A stretch of DNA of 39,468 nucleotides from Gammaproteobacteria bacterium (GCA_013214965.1 JABSRU010000012.1:1-39468), one strand, 5' to 3'; numbered from the stretch's first letter, positions 1 to 7,680 are shown. Translations and numbers: made by a program. The notes: generated from the letters alone by a model not told the origin.

Positions 1-184
1 CGACGGACAGTGGCTGAGCCAGATAGTTTTTAACGTTATCGTCAAACTCTAAGTGATAACAAAAATCTGCTTCTAAGGGGCTTTCGGTGTAGGTAATTGT
101 GTCTAAAGATTTTTGCCCGTTAAAAACATTAATGCTTTTGGACATTAGGTGGGATATTTTTCTACGTGCTTTTTGTTTTGCCAT
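1..184 (-). CDS. TnsA-like transposon endonuclease, N-terminal fragment (runs off left edge)
   Basis: Sixty-one codons are visible from an ATG at 184-182, preceded by GGAG about 10 bases upstream. The frame stays open to the window edge. The segment around residues 34-58 carries ESPLEADF, then LEFDDNV, then a YLAQP motif. This resembles the N-terminal nuclease domain of TnsA, the Tn7-family endonuclease that cuts the 5' ends of the element and works with the TnsB transposase. Position supports the call: the gene starts just inside a set of TnsB-type repeats and reads away from parE, as tnsA does relative to glmS in Tn7. The catalytic core is mostly outside the window, so activity cannot be judged. 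The identity is inferred from a short segment plus context. Confidence 0.72.
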   Translation of the reverse strand, partial: MAKQKARRKISHLMSKSINVFNGQKSLDTITYTESPLEADFCYHLEFDDNVKNYLAQPLSV

Positions 185-185
185 T

Positions 186-223
186 GTTATATAACTCCAA
201 TCCTTTATATGAAGTTATATAAC
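186..223. promoter_or_regulatory. Two copies of palindrome GTTATATAAC (possible operator pair)
   Basis: The 10-bp perfect palindrome GTTATATAAC occurs at 186-195 and again at 214-223, with centres 28 bases apart. The upstream copy covers the predicted -10 of tnsA and the downstream copy covers the ribosome-binding region. Paired dyads in this position suit a dimeric repressor. No repressor gene is visible in the window. Confidence 0.4.
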
Positions 224-240
224 ATTTTTAAACATGTCAA
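214..240 (-). promoter_or_regulatory. Predicted tnsA promoter
   Basis: On the minus strand a perfect TTGACA (240-235) is followed after 15 bases by TATAAC (219-214). The spacer is short but usable, and transcription would start near 207, about 23 bases before the tnsA start codon. The -10 overlaps a perfect 10-bp palindrome and the -35 lies in TnsB site 3, so both an element-encoded repressor and TnsB could affect it. This is a sequence-only prediction. Confidence 0.45.
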
Positions 241-249
241 GTTATGATT
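235..249 (-). repeat. Putative TnsB-binding site 3, overlapping a -35 box
   Basis: The minus strand reads AATCATAACTTGACA, a variant of sites 1 and 2. Its last six bases are a consensus TTGACA that could serve as the -35 element of the tnsA promoter. A weaker fourth copy may lie at 209-222. Confidence 0.55.
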
Positions 250-257
250 TATAAATG

Positions 258-272
258 CGACACCTTATGGTT
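258..272 (-). repeat. Putative TnsB-binding site 2
   Basis: The minus strand reads AACCATAAGGTGTCG, matching site 1 at AACCATAAG and more weakly in the second half. It is offset by 21 bases from site 1, about two helical turns, as expected for adjacent transposase protomers. Confidence 0.6.
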
Positions 273-278
273 CGTATA

Positions 279-293
279 TGTCAACTTATGGTT
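279..293 (-). repeat. Putative TnsB-binding site 1 (terminal)
   Basis: The minus strand reads AACCATAAGTTGACA here, 9 bases inside the proposed transposon terminus at 302. It overlaps the last codons and the stop codon of parE. Sites 2 and 3 repeat the motif with mismatches at 21- and 23-base spacing. Confidence 0.65.
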
Positions 294-2194
294 AAGTCAA
301 CATCTGATGTTTGGGCTAAATTTCCTTTGGTTTCTAACCAATGACGGCGATCTGGTGATCGTTTTTTTGCGAGCAACATATCCATGGTTTCGACCGTTTC
401 GTCAACATTGTCTAGCGTAAGCTGTACTAAGCGACGGGTATTAGGATCCATGGTTGTTTCACGCAGTTGTAACGGATTCATTTCACCCAGCCCTTTAAAG
501 CGCTGCACGTTAATTTTTCCGCGTTTCTTCTCCGCTTCGATTCGATCTAAAATCCCTTGTTTCTCGCCTTCATCGAGAGCATAAAAGACATCTTTACCAA
601 TATCGATACGGTATAACGGCGGCATTGCCACATAAACATGCCCTTGCACCACTAGCTCTCTAAAATGCATCATAAACAAAGCACACAACAACGTCGCGAT
701 GTGAAGACCATCGGAGTCAGCATCAGCCAAAATACAGACTTTATCGTAACGCAACTGTGACAAATCGTTGGAGTCGGGATCTAAACCAATCGCTACTGAA
801 ATGTCATGAACTTCTTGCGACGCTAATACCTGAGTTGATTCAACTTCCCACGTGTTTAAAATTTTACCACGCAGTGGCATCACCGCCTGAAATTCACGAT
901 CTCGCGCTTGTTTCGCTGAACCACCAGCGGAATCACCTTCCACTAAGAACAATTCGGCCCGAGAAGGGTCTTGCCCGGTACAATCGGTTAACTTACCCGG
1001 TAATGCAGGGCCTGAAGTCACGCGTTTACGGGCTATTTTCTTGCTGGCTTTTAATCGGCGCTGAGCATTGTTAATACACAACTCTGCTAATTGTTCTGCG
1101 ATTTCAGTGTGTTGATTAAGCCATAAACTAAAAGAGTCTTTAACCACGCCCGAAACAAATGCGGCGCATTGACGCGATGACAAACGCTCCTTTATTTGAC
1201 CAGCAAACTGTGGATCGAGCATTTTAACAGACAACACGTAACTACATTTGTCCCAAATATCATCAGGGGTCAGCTTAATGCCACGAGGGAGTAAGCTCCT
1301 GAATTCGCAAAATTCACGCATTGCATCCAACAAACCAGCACGTAGACCATTAACATGGGTACCACCCTGCACCGTTGGGATTAAGTTAACGTAGCTTTCA
1401 CTTAAACCTTCGCCACCTTCAGGCTGCCACACGACCGCCCAATCAACCGCTTCGGTTTTACTCGAAAGCGAACCGGTAAAAGGCTGTTCTGGCAACAACG
1501 GCCATTGCTTAACGGTATCGAGTAAATAATCCTCTAATCCCGCTTGGTAATGCCACTCTTGAACATCTTTAGTGATTTTATTGGTAAATTTAATCCGTAA
1601 GCCCGGGCTTAATACCGCTTTTGAACGCAGTAAATGAAATAAACGGGACACCGAGAACTTATAAGAATCAAAATAAGAAGCATCAGGCCAAAAACGAACT
1701 CGAGTACCCGTATTGCGTTGACCACAAGTGCCAGTAACGCGCAAATCTTCTACTTTATCGCCATGTTCAAAAGCAATATCATACACGTTGGCGTCGCGAC
1801 GGATCGTCACTTCCACTCTGGTCGATAAAGCATTAACCACCGAAATGCCAACACCGTGCAAACCACCTGAAAATTGATAGCTTTTCCCCGAGAATTTGCC
1901 ACCAGCATGCAACTTACATAAAATAAGTTCAACACCACTCACGCCTTCTTCCTGATGAATATCTACCGGCATACCACGGCCATCATCTATCACTTCTAAT
2001 GATTGATCTTCATGTAAAATCACTTGAATATAACTGGCAAATCCGGCCAAAGCTTCATCGACACTATTATCGATTATTTCCTGCCCAAGATGATTGGGTC
2101 TGGTTGTATCGGTATACATACCAGGACGACGCTTAACGGGATCTAACCCATTGAGAACCTCAATCGCATCCGAATTGTATTCTTGATCACTCAC
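281..2194 (-). CDS. parE: DNA topoisomerase IV subunit B (ParE)
   Basis: This is the ATPase and TOPRIM subunit of topoisomerase IV, which decatenates daughter chromosomes together with ParC. The GHKL ATPase motifs are clear: NSVDEALAGF near residue 43, DDGRGMPVD near 70 and GGLHGVGISVVNAL near 110. The TOPRIM domain has LVEGDSAGGSAKQARDRE and DADSDGLH. The 637 residues align throughout with E. coli ParE (about 630). The start is GTG at 2194, with AGG upstream. The last six residues (VDLTIS) and the stop codon lie inside the proposed transposon end at 281-302, so the native C-terminus has been replaced. It is the last gene of the nudF-yqiB-cpdA-yqiA-parE run, the same order as in E. coli. Confidence 0.97.
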   Translation of the reverse strand: MSDQEYNSDAIEVLNGLDPVKRRPGMYTDTTRPNHLGQEIIDNSVDEALAGFASYIQVILHEDQSLEVIDDGRGMPVDIHQEEGVSGVELILCKLHAGGKFSGKSYQFSGGLHGVGISVVNALSTRVEVTIRRDANVYDIAFEHGDKVEDLRVTGTCGQRNTGTRVRFWPDASYFDSYKFSVSRLFHLLRSKAVLSPGLRIKFTNKITKDVQEWHYQAGLEDYLLDTVKQWPLLPEQPFTGSLSSKTEAVDWAVVWQPEGGEGLSESYVNLIPTVQGGTHVNGLRAGLLDAMREFCEFRSLLPRGIKLTPDDIWDKCSYVLSVKMLDPQFAGQIKERLSSRQCAAFVSGVVKDSFSLWLNQHTEIAEQLAELCINNAQRRLKASKKIARKRVTSGPALPGKLTDCTGQDPSRAELFLVEGDSAGGSAKQARDREFQAVMPLRGKILNTWEVESTQVLASQEVHDISVAIGLDPDSNDLSQLRYDKVCILADADSDGLHIATLLCALFMMHFRELVVQGHVYVAMPPLYRIDIGKDVFYALDEGEKQGILDRIEAEKKRGKINVQRFKGLGEMNPLQLRETTMDPNTRRLVQLTLDNVDETVETMDMLLAKKRSPDRRHWLETKGNLAQTSDVDLTIS

Positions 2195-2257
2195 ATGATT
2201 ACCTGCGGTAGTTAAATTTTTATTAGTGTAACGAAAATATCGTCATGATTTAAGTGC

Positions 2258-2860
2258 TTAGTTGGGTATATCAAACAAATATTCGACAATCGGATTTAAA
2301 AAGCGTGAAAAACCAACAAAACCGTGATCGCCCTCAGGCTCAATGGTCATTTTAGCGCCATCATAGGCCGTAACCGCCAATCGGTAATCAAGGGTTTCGT
2401 CGCCTTGCTGCAACAATAACCAAAAATTTTCAACCTGGTTCACCGATATCCAATCTAAACTGGCTAATTGACTAAGCTCAAGATCACCAACCTCATATCG
2501 TATATTTAACTCAGAATGAAGATGCTGACCTTTGATAATATCCCCAATCAAATGAGGCCGAACAGCAGGGTTAACCAGCACCGCCTTGCCACCATATTTA
2601 TTGGCTAAAATAGTAGAGAAGAAACCGCCCAGCGAACTGCCGACAAAACCAATTTGATGTTGTTGATATGGACCACTGCGATAGTGCGCAACTAACTGAT
2701 CGAGTTGCTGCCATGCCTCGTCGGGTATTAATGCAATTTGCGGCATCACTAATTCAATATTAGGATAATTTAAAGACAAAAAATCGCGCATTTGTTGCGC
2801 TTTCGCTGATTGAGGAGAGCTATTAAAACCATGGAGATAAATTAGAACACAAGCTGACAA
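2258..2860 (-). CDS. yqiA: YqiA-family alpha/beta-hydrolase (esterase)
   Basis: Small alpha/beta-hydrolase of the UPF0227/YqiA family, described in E. coli as an esterase with acyl-CoA or short-ester activity. Visible features are LIYLHGFNSSP at the N-terminus (oxyanion region), the nucleophile elbow GSSLGGF near residue 75, VNPAVRPH, and a C-terminal EGDHGFVGF carrying the catalytic His. The length of 200 residues is normal for the family. The only start codon after the preceding in-frame stop appears to be TTG at 2860. The gene lies between cpdA and parE, as in enterobacteria, and is probably co-transcribed with them. The physiological substrate is unknown. Confidence 0.9.
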   Translation of the reverse strand: MSACVLIYLHGFNSSPQSAKAQQMRDFLSLNYPNIELVMPQIALIPDEAWQQLDQLVAHYRSGPYQQHQIGFVGSSLGGFFSTILANKYGGKAVLVNPAVRPHLIGDIIKGQHLHSELNIRYEVGDLELSQLASLDWISVNQVENFWLLLQQGDETLDYRLAVTAYDGAKMTIEPEGDHGFVGFSRFLNPIVEYLFDIPN

Positions 2861-2916
2861 AGTGATTCTCGGTATTCAAATGAATCTAGATTACCGAAAA
2901 TTCAGATTAATGACAA

Positions 2917-3741
2917 TCAATACCCATTGGGATCAAAGTCAGCAACGAACTTGCCGTCTTTAACACGATGGACCTTTGTTTTAATCTTGCCGTTAGCCAA
3001 TAATTCTAAAAATCGAAAACCCGGTTGCTGCGTATCAACATTAAACTCATCAACATTTGGCGTAAATTGCACGCTAGTTGATGGCACACCCAGCACTCGA
3101 ACATCATTTTTAATCAGATTAACTTCTTGGTGAACATGACCAAAAATAATTGACTTAACCTGCGGTACTTCTGACACCACTTGCCACAATTGCGCTTGAT
3201 TCATGAGTCGGTGGTTATCAATCCATTCACTGTTCATCGGGACAGGATGATGATGCATCACTAGCATTAAATGGTGATCGGGATAATCGATGGCTGCTTG
3301 CTTAATCGATTGCAATTGGTCCTGATTAATTTCACCAAAAACTTTACCTGCGACCTGGGAGTTTAATAATAACAACTGCCAATGACGAAACACTATCCGT
3401 TTAGTGGTACTAATGGCTCCTTGGTTCAAAAACTGCTGCTGCATTGCAACATCATCATGATTGCCAGTAATCCACGCAACAGGATGAGGTGAGTTACGAA
3501 AAATCTCAGCACACTTTCGATAGGACGTTTCACTATTATCTTGTGAAATATCACCAGTTAACAACGTTACACTTATTTGATGATATTGCGCAGCTAATGC
3601 TTTTACTGCCGCAAAGCTTTCATCACAGTTAATACCCATTAATTCATCACGTTCAGACAAATGTAAATCACTAAACTGTAATATTTGCGGATTGGTGTGA
3701 TTTAACCTAAGTACAGCTTCATTTGTTACCACTTCGTTCAT
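2917..3741 (-). CDS. cpdA: 3',5'-cyclic-AMP phosphodiesterase (CpdA)
   Basis: Calcineurin-like class III phosphodiesterase that hydrolyses cAMP to AMP and so tempers CRP signalling. All metal-binding blocks are present: SDLHLSE, LTGDISQD, WITGNHDD, VMHHHPVP and FGHVHQE. An upstream GTG-type frame extends to 3786. The ATG at 3741 is preferred because it follows AGGG at good spacing, forms an ATGA overlap with the stop of yqiB, and gives 274 residues against 275 in E. coli. The overlap implies translational coupling. Confidence 0.93.
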   Translation of the reverse strand: MNEVVTNEAVLRLNHTNPQILQFSDLHLSERDELMGINCDESFAAVKALAAQYHQISVTLLTGDISQDNSETSYRKCAEIFRNSPHPVAWITGNHDDVAMQQQFLNQGAISTTKRIVFRHWQLLLLNSQVAGKVFGEINQDQLQSIKQAAIDYPDHHLMLVMHHHPVPMNSEWIDNHRLMNQAQLWQVVSEVPQVKSIIFGHVHQEVNLIKNDVRVLGVPSTSVQFTPNVDEFNVDTQQPGFRFLELLANGKIKTKVHRVKDGKFVADFDPNGY

Positions 3742-4202
3742 AAAATCCCTTGTCCATGAGGTAAAACGCGACCGTCTATACAACAATATTTAAGCCATTC
3801 GCTTAAATATTTATTAATTTGGTATTTCTCATCTGGTTGTTGCATCAAACGATTGGGATAATCATAACTCGATTTGAAATAACGAATCTGTCGACTGGCT
3901 AACACTTCTGCCATTTCAGCGTCGTGATACATCCTTACTTTTATCTGAGGTGTGAGGTGGTTAGCACTTTCATCAACACAGACATTAGTGGCGATGGTTT
4001 CGATAGCAATAACACTGGTGTAGCGAGTTTTCTCAAGCACTTCTAACTGAAAACAAGCGCTATCGAGGTGATAAAAGAAATAACGACCGGTATCAAGTTC
4101 AGGGACTAATTTGAGTAACATGGTATAATTTAAGCTGCAACAACGGTGTAAAGCCACGATATCTGGTTGATATTTAGGTTTAATATAGAATGGGTTATTC
4201 AT
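3738..4202 (-). CDS. yqiB: DUF1249 protein (YqiB)
   Basis: A 154-residue soluble protein matching the YqiB/DUF1249 family, seen in blocks such as TRYTSVIAIET, VRMYHDAEMAEV, YDYPN and DEKYQINKYL. Its function is not established. It overlaps nudF by 8 bases (ATGAATAA junction) upstream and cpdA by 4 bases downstream, so it is tightly coupled to both. Conserved synteny between an ADP-sugar pyrophosphatase and a cAMP phosphodiesterase hints at nucleotide metabolism, but that is inference from context only. Confidence 0.92.
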   Translation of the reverse strand: MNNPFYIKPKYQPDIVALHRCCSLNYTMLLKLVPELDTGRYFFYHLDSACFQLEVLEKTRYTSVIAIETIATNVCVDESANHLTPQIKVRMYHDAEMAEVLASRQIRYFKSSYDYPNRLMQQPDEKYQINKYLSEWLKYCCIDGRVLPHGQGIL

Positions 4203-4827
4203 TTTGTTGCCATTGCTGCAGCCGTTGATAATTTAAAGCCAACCATTGAATCCCTATAATAGAAGCGCCATTGCATATATCCCCCTGATCTACGGCTTGC
4301 ATCGCCGCTTCACGACTCATCACAAAAACCCGAATATCTTCACCTTCCTCGGCGAGACCAGCGAAGTTTTCGATATTAGCACTATCGATCTGAGCGATGA
4401 ATAATTCGATTTGTTCAGACATTCCACCGGGGCTCGACAAAAATTCTAAGACCTTATAACAATCGACAGCCTGCAAACCCGTTTCTTCAAGCAGCTCACG
4501 ATGTGCAACGGCCAACGATGTTTCACCCTCATCAATGACGCCAGCCACTAACTCGACCAGCCAGGGATTCATGTTATGGTCGAAGGTGCCCACCCTAATC
4601 TGCTCAATCATCACCACACAATCATTAACAGGATCGTAAGGGATCACCACCACAGCGTGACCACGTTCGAACATTTCCCGTTCAATAACCTTGCTTTCGC
4701 CGCCCTTGAAGAGTTGGTGCGTAAAGCGGTATTTAAGAATCTTAAAATATCCTTGCCATTGAGTTTTACGAGAAATAACCGTGAGATCAGATTTATCAAA
4801 TGTCGTTAATTTACTCATTTTAATCAT
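4195..4827 (-). CDS. nudF: ADP-ribose / ADP-sugar pyrophosphatase (Nudix, NudF)
   Basis: Nudix hydrolase that cleaves ADP-ribose and related nucleoside diphosphate sugars. The Nudix box fits the GX5EX7REUXEEXGU pattern exactly and begins GVIDEGE near residue 100, with HRELLEETGL completing it. The flanking FLSSPGGMSEQ and AEEGEDIRV segments are those of the NudF subfamily. The length is 210 residues against 209 in E. coli. Two starts are possible, ATG at 4827 or ATG at 4818, and neither has a strong ribosome-binding site. It is the first gene of the leftward operon and diverges from tolC. Confidence 0.93.
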   Translation of the reverse strand: MIKMSKLTTFDKSDLTVISRKTQWQGYFKILKYRFTHQLFKGGESKVIEREMFERGHAVVVIPYDPVNDCVVMIEQIRVGTFDHNMNPWLVELVAGVIDEGETSLAVAHRELLEETGLQAVDCYKVLEFLSSPGGMSEQIELFIAQIDSANIENFAGLAEEGEDIRVFVMSREAAMQAVDQGDICNGASIIGIQWLALNYQRLQQWQQNE

Positions 4828-5015
4828 TCATGATGTTTAATGGCTAATAGCTTACCAAAATCTGACAATGCTATAAATTTTATTTATCGAAATCTAATTA
4901 TTACTTTACTATTAAGATACAAACAAACTGTTACACTTACGTACTAGATGTCTGATTAAAAAACGCTTAAATTAGACTCAACAAAATTTATTTGACGTTT
5001 ATATTAGGAAACCCC

Positions 5016-6326
5016 ATGAGCACAAAACTTAACAAGCTACTAATTTCTGTTAGCTTGGGCCTTATTTCATACGGTGCCAGCGCAGATAACCTTCATCAAA
5101 TTTATCAGCAAGCATTGCAAGGTGACCCACAAATTAAGCAAGCACAAGCCAATCGTGATGCTAAGTTTGAAGCAATCAATCAAACTCGTTCAGTCTTGTT
5201 ACCACAAATTAGTGGTTCAATTAGCCTCGGTAATGGCGCAGTAGACACAGCAAACGATTCGATGGGTTGGCAAGAAGGCAAACATTGGGGTGGCAGCGCT
5301 GGGATCAGCTTAAGTCAGCAAATTTATGTCCACGGTTCTTGGCTAAACCTGAGCTTGTCAGAAAAAGCGGCGTCACAAAGTGATGCACAACTGGCACAAG
5401 CACAACAAGGTTTGATCCTGCGTGTTGCGAATGCTTATTTCGACGTACTAAAAGCACAGGACGATTTGTCATTCGCACAAGCGGAAAAACGCTCGATCGA
5501 ACGTCAACATGAACAAACAAAACAACGTTTTGATGTGGGTTTAACCAATATTACCGACTTACACGAAGCTCGAGCCCAACTTGACTTATCAATCGCCGGT
5601 GAAATTTTAGCCAACAACACCGTTGAGAACAGTTATGAAGCACTGTCTGAAATCACCGGTCTAAAACACATCAATCTTGACACCCTTAACACCAAAGCAT
5701 TTGCGCCGTCATTGCCGACGCCTAACAGTGCTAGAGATTGGGTAAAGTTAGCGGAAGAAAACAACCTAAGCCTATTAAACCAGCGTTTAAGTGTTGATAT
5801 TGCAAAGCAACGAATTAATCTCGCCAAATCGGGCCACTTACCAACATTAGGCGCGACAGCATCGCTCGCTCATTCATATAATCCATATATATCAGACACC
5901 GCTAGCATCGGCTTACAACTTAACGTGCCAATTTATTCTGGTGGCAGCGTTGTATCACAAACCGAACAAGCACGCTTTGGCTATGTCGCGAGCGCACAAG
6001 TACTAGAGCAAGAATACCGTAAAGTCGTTCGCAGCATCCGCAACAACTTTAACAACGTTCACGCTTCAATTAGCTCAATCAAAGCTTACAACCAAGCCGC
6101 TAAATCGGCCGACAGCGCATTAGAAGCAACCGATGCCGGGTTCCAAGTTGGAACACGTACTATCGTTGACGTTCTAAACAGCACGCGTCAGGTTTTTAAC
6201 GCCAAAAAGCAACTATCAAACGCGCGTTACAGCTACATTCTATCAATCCTAAACTTAAAGCAAACAGCCGGTACATTAACCGAGAATGACATTGCCTTAA
6301 TCAGCAACAGCCTGAAAAAAGCCTAA
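5016..6326 (+). CDS. tolC: TolC-family outer-membrane efflux channel
   Basis: Trimeric outer-membrane channel used by RND efflux pumps and type I secretion. ATG at 5016 is preferred over the upstream TTG at 4992 because AGGAAA lies just before it and a clean signal peptide follows, with likely cleavage after YGASA near residue 23. The 436 residues show the two-fold repeat of the family, with coiled-coil-rich halves. Family-typical segments are LPQISGSISLG, the RFDVGLTNITDLHEA turn in the first half and the GFQVGTRTIVDVLNSTRQ turn in the second. It diverges from nudF, the same arrangement as in E. coli. A hairpin follows the stop. Confidence 0.96.
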   Translation: MSTKLNKLLISVSLGLISYGASADNLHQIYQQALQGDPQIKQAQANRDAKFEAINQTRSVLLPQISGSISLGNGAVDTANDSMGWQEGKHWGGSAGISLSQQIYVHGSWLNLSLSEKAASQSDAQLAQAQQGLILRVANAYFDVLKAQDDLSFAQAEKRSIERQHEQTKQRFDVGLTNITDLHEARAQLDLSIAGEILANNTVENSYEALSEITGLKHINLDTLNTKAFAPSLPTPNSARDWVKLAEENNLSLLNQRLSVDIAKQRINLAKSGHLPTLGATASLAHSYNPYISDTASIGLQLNVPIYSGGSVVSQTEQARFGYVASAQVLEQEYRKVVRSIRNNFNNVHASISSIKAYNQAAKSADSALEATDAGFQVGTRTIVDVLNSTRQVFNAKKQLSNARYSYILSILNLKQTAGTLTENDIALISNSLKKA

Positions 6327-6333
6327 GCTCATC

Positions 6334-6356
6334 GATGAGGCCTAACCCGCCTCATC
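6334..6356 (+). terminator. Hairpin downstream of tolC (possible terminator)
   Basis: GATGAGGC (6334-6341) pairs perfectly with GCCTCATC (6349-6356) around a 7-base loop, 8 bases after the tolC stop. It is followed by C-rich sequence and then CTTCTT rather than a clean T-run, so it may be a weak terminator or only an mRNA-protecting hairpin. Confidence 0.45.
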
Positions 6357-6363
6357 CCCCTTC

Positions 6364-6380
6364 TTGGACAGACACAAATT
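6364..6380 (+). repeat. GGACAGRCAC repeat, copy 1
   Basis: TTGGACAGACACAAATT, between tolC and the transposase gene. Together with copy 2 it forms a direct pair with a period of 31 bases. Confidence 0.75.
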
Positions 6381-6390
6381 CCTCTTCCTT

Positions 6391-6412
6391 TATATTGGAC
6401 AGACACAAATTT
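6391..6412 (+). repeat. GGACAGRCAC repeat, copy 2
   Basis: TATA followed by TTGGACAGACACAAATTT. The preceding CCTCTTCCTT makes the match to copies 5-7 longer on the pyrimidine-rich side. Confidence 0.75.
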
Positions 6413-6585
6413 ATTTAGCAGTTTTAACGAATGGATAATTTTTTCAAAACTATTCGTCATAATTTAGTGAAAATATTCAATGTTTGATGGGTGTTTTAGG
6501 AGATTTCTAATGTGTATTTTTACTATTGGCAATGAAAATCCATGCCTTCAAATAAAAGCATAAATATTTAATGTCAAATTGATAG

Positions 6586-7581
6586 TCAACCGGTGCCTTT
6601 GTGCCAACTATGGCCATGAGCGAGTGCAAAATGGCGTAAAGCATTTTGGGAACCAGCAAAACTGCCATATTGTCGTCTAAAATTTAGCACTGACTCAATC
6701 CATTCATCCTCGTCAATCTGCAAAGCGTCAATAATTTTAGGCTCATTAGCGGTTATGTACCCCTCCTTTAATAAATCTATATGCCGCCCACTCCAATCAA
6801 CTAACTCAAGGTAATCTTTTAAACCAAAAGGAATGCCATCGTCTGAATTATCTGCCCCAATAAAGCTTAGTAAAGATTCTGGTTGCTGTTGAATTGAAAA
6901 ATCAGGCTTAGCCTTAGGATTATTAATATTTTTTTTATGAGCGCTATGTTGGATAATTCTCTCTTGAATAGAAGTGAAATCACTGGTTAATAGCGAGTGA
7001 CATTCGCCTGCTCTAACAGGGTTTAAGTCGACATATGCCATGCAGCTCAACAAAGCATTATTATCTAACAGTGCTTGAGACTTAAAACGACCTTCCCAAA
7101 ACTTACCAGTGCAATCATCTTCTTTATTAGATGATCTGGCAATAAACTCATTTAACGACTTCATAAACCAGGAAATATCATGCAATCTAGCGCGCCATCT
7201 TTCTGAAATGTTGATAACGGTATCCAGTTGCTGAGAGGTTTGCACTTTACCCTTGAGATATTCATCAACAAGAATATTACCGTTAAATAGTTTATACCAA
7301 CGGCTTATCACTTCATCTCGGGACCATTTCAAAGCTCGCCGCTTATCGACATGCAACACCAAATGGTAGTGATTACTCATCACTGCGTAAGCTGCTATGT
7401 CTATTGAATAAATTTGAGATAACAACTTAAATCTATCGATTAATAGCTGCCGCCGATGGTCATAATTCTTACCAGTAAACCTGTCTTCACCACACAAGTA
7501 ACTACGCCTGACACATCGATTAATCACATGATAATAAGGCGTTTCAGCCAAATCTATTAAAGAATTCCTAGCTCTAGTCAT
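6586..7581 (-). CDS. REP-associated tyrosine transposase (Y1/HUH family, IS200-like)
   Basis: Single-strand DNA transposase of the Y1_Tnp / REP-associated (RAYT) group. The N-terminal PYYHVINRCVRRSYLCGE block, the HUH metal motif in VMSNHYHLVLHVD near residue 90, and a downstream MAYVDLNPVRAG block that carries the likely catalytic Tyr are all present. The ATG at 7581 is chosen over TTG at 7593, giving 331 residues, longer than minimal IS200 transposases because of a C-terminal extension. The gene sits between tolC and the exopolysaccharide locus and is flanked by short repeats that recur nearby. The reading frame is intact. Whether it mobilises itself or only the short repeats is not shown by sequence. 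Confidence 0.88.
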   Translation of the reverse strand: MTRARNSLIDLAETPYYHVINRCVRRSYLCGEDRFTGKNYDHRRQLLIDRFKLLSQIYSIDIAAYAVMSNHYHLVLHVDKRRALKWSRDEVISRWYKLFNGNILVDEYLKGKVQTSQQLDTVINISERWRARLHDISWFMKSLNEFIARSSNKEDDCTGKFWEGRFKSQALLDNNALLSCMAYVDLNPVRAGECHSLLTSDFTSIQERIIQHSAHKKNINNPKAKPDFSIQQQPESLLSFIGADNSDDGIPFGLKDYLELVDWSGRHIDLLKEGYITANEPKIIDALQIDEDEWIESVLNFRRQYGSFAGSQNALRHFALAHGHSWHKGTG

Positions 7582-7655
7582 CTCAGTCACCAATTCAGAA
7601 ACTTAATGCACTCGAGATTTTAGTCTAAAATTTGGATATTACAAATTTAAGCTGT

Positions 7656-7680
7656 ATTTTATGTCTGTCCAATTAAAGAG
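7656..7680 (-). repeat. GGACAGRCAC repeat, copy 3 (inverted relative to copies 1-2)
   Basis: The minus strand reads CTCTTTAATTGGACAGACAT followed by AAAAT. It forms the right inverted boundary of the transposase unit and abuts the stop codon of the gene ending at 7681. Confidence 0.65.

Larger units (their letters stand above)
1..302 (-). mobile_element. Right-type end of a Tn7-like transposon inserted in the 3' end of parE
   Basis: Read on the minus strand, the element would begin at base 302 with TGTTGACTTAACCATAAG. Two further copies of an AACCATAA-nn-TGACA-type motif follow at 21-23 base spacing, and then the tnsA-like gene. A terminal TGT and closely packed about 22-bp TnsB sites next to tnsA are typical of the right end of Tn7-family elements. 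The motif also resembles, from memory, the ends of type I-F3 CRISPR-associated Tn7-like elements. The other end, the cargo and any targeting genes (tnsD/tniQ, cas) lie outside the window. A 5-bp target duplication would be expected at 303-307 if the boundary is right. Confidence 0.7.
6364..7680 (-). mobile_element. REP-associated transposase unit with flanking inverted short repeats
   Basis: A Y1/HUH transposase gene is bracketed by two direct copies of TTGGACAGACACAAATT on the tolC side (6364-6380, 6395-6411). An inverted copy on the other side (core TGTCTGTCCAA, 7662-7672) ends just before the stop codon of the next gene. The GACAGACA variant is confined to this unit. The repeats lack the strong hairpin of classical REP sequences. 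The true boundaries are uncertain. Confidence 0.55.

Noticed and set aside
757-1074. 105-codon plus-strand frame opposite parE
   Set aside because: It lies entirely within the highly conserved parE coding region in antisense and has no ribosome-binding site or recognisable protein.
3741-3786. Longer cpdA start at 3786
   Set aside because: It would overlap yqiB by 49 bases. The ATG at 3741 has AGGG, an ATGA overlap and the family length.
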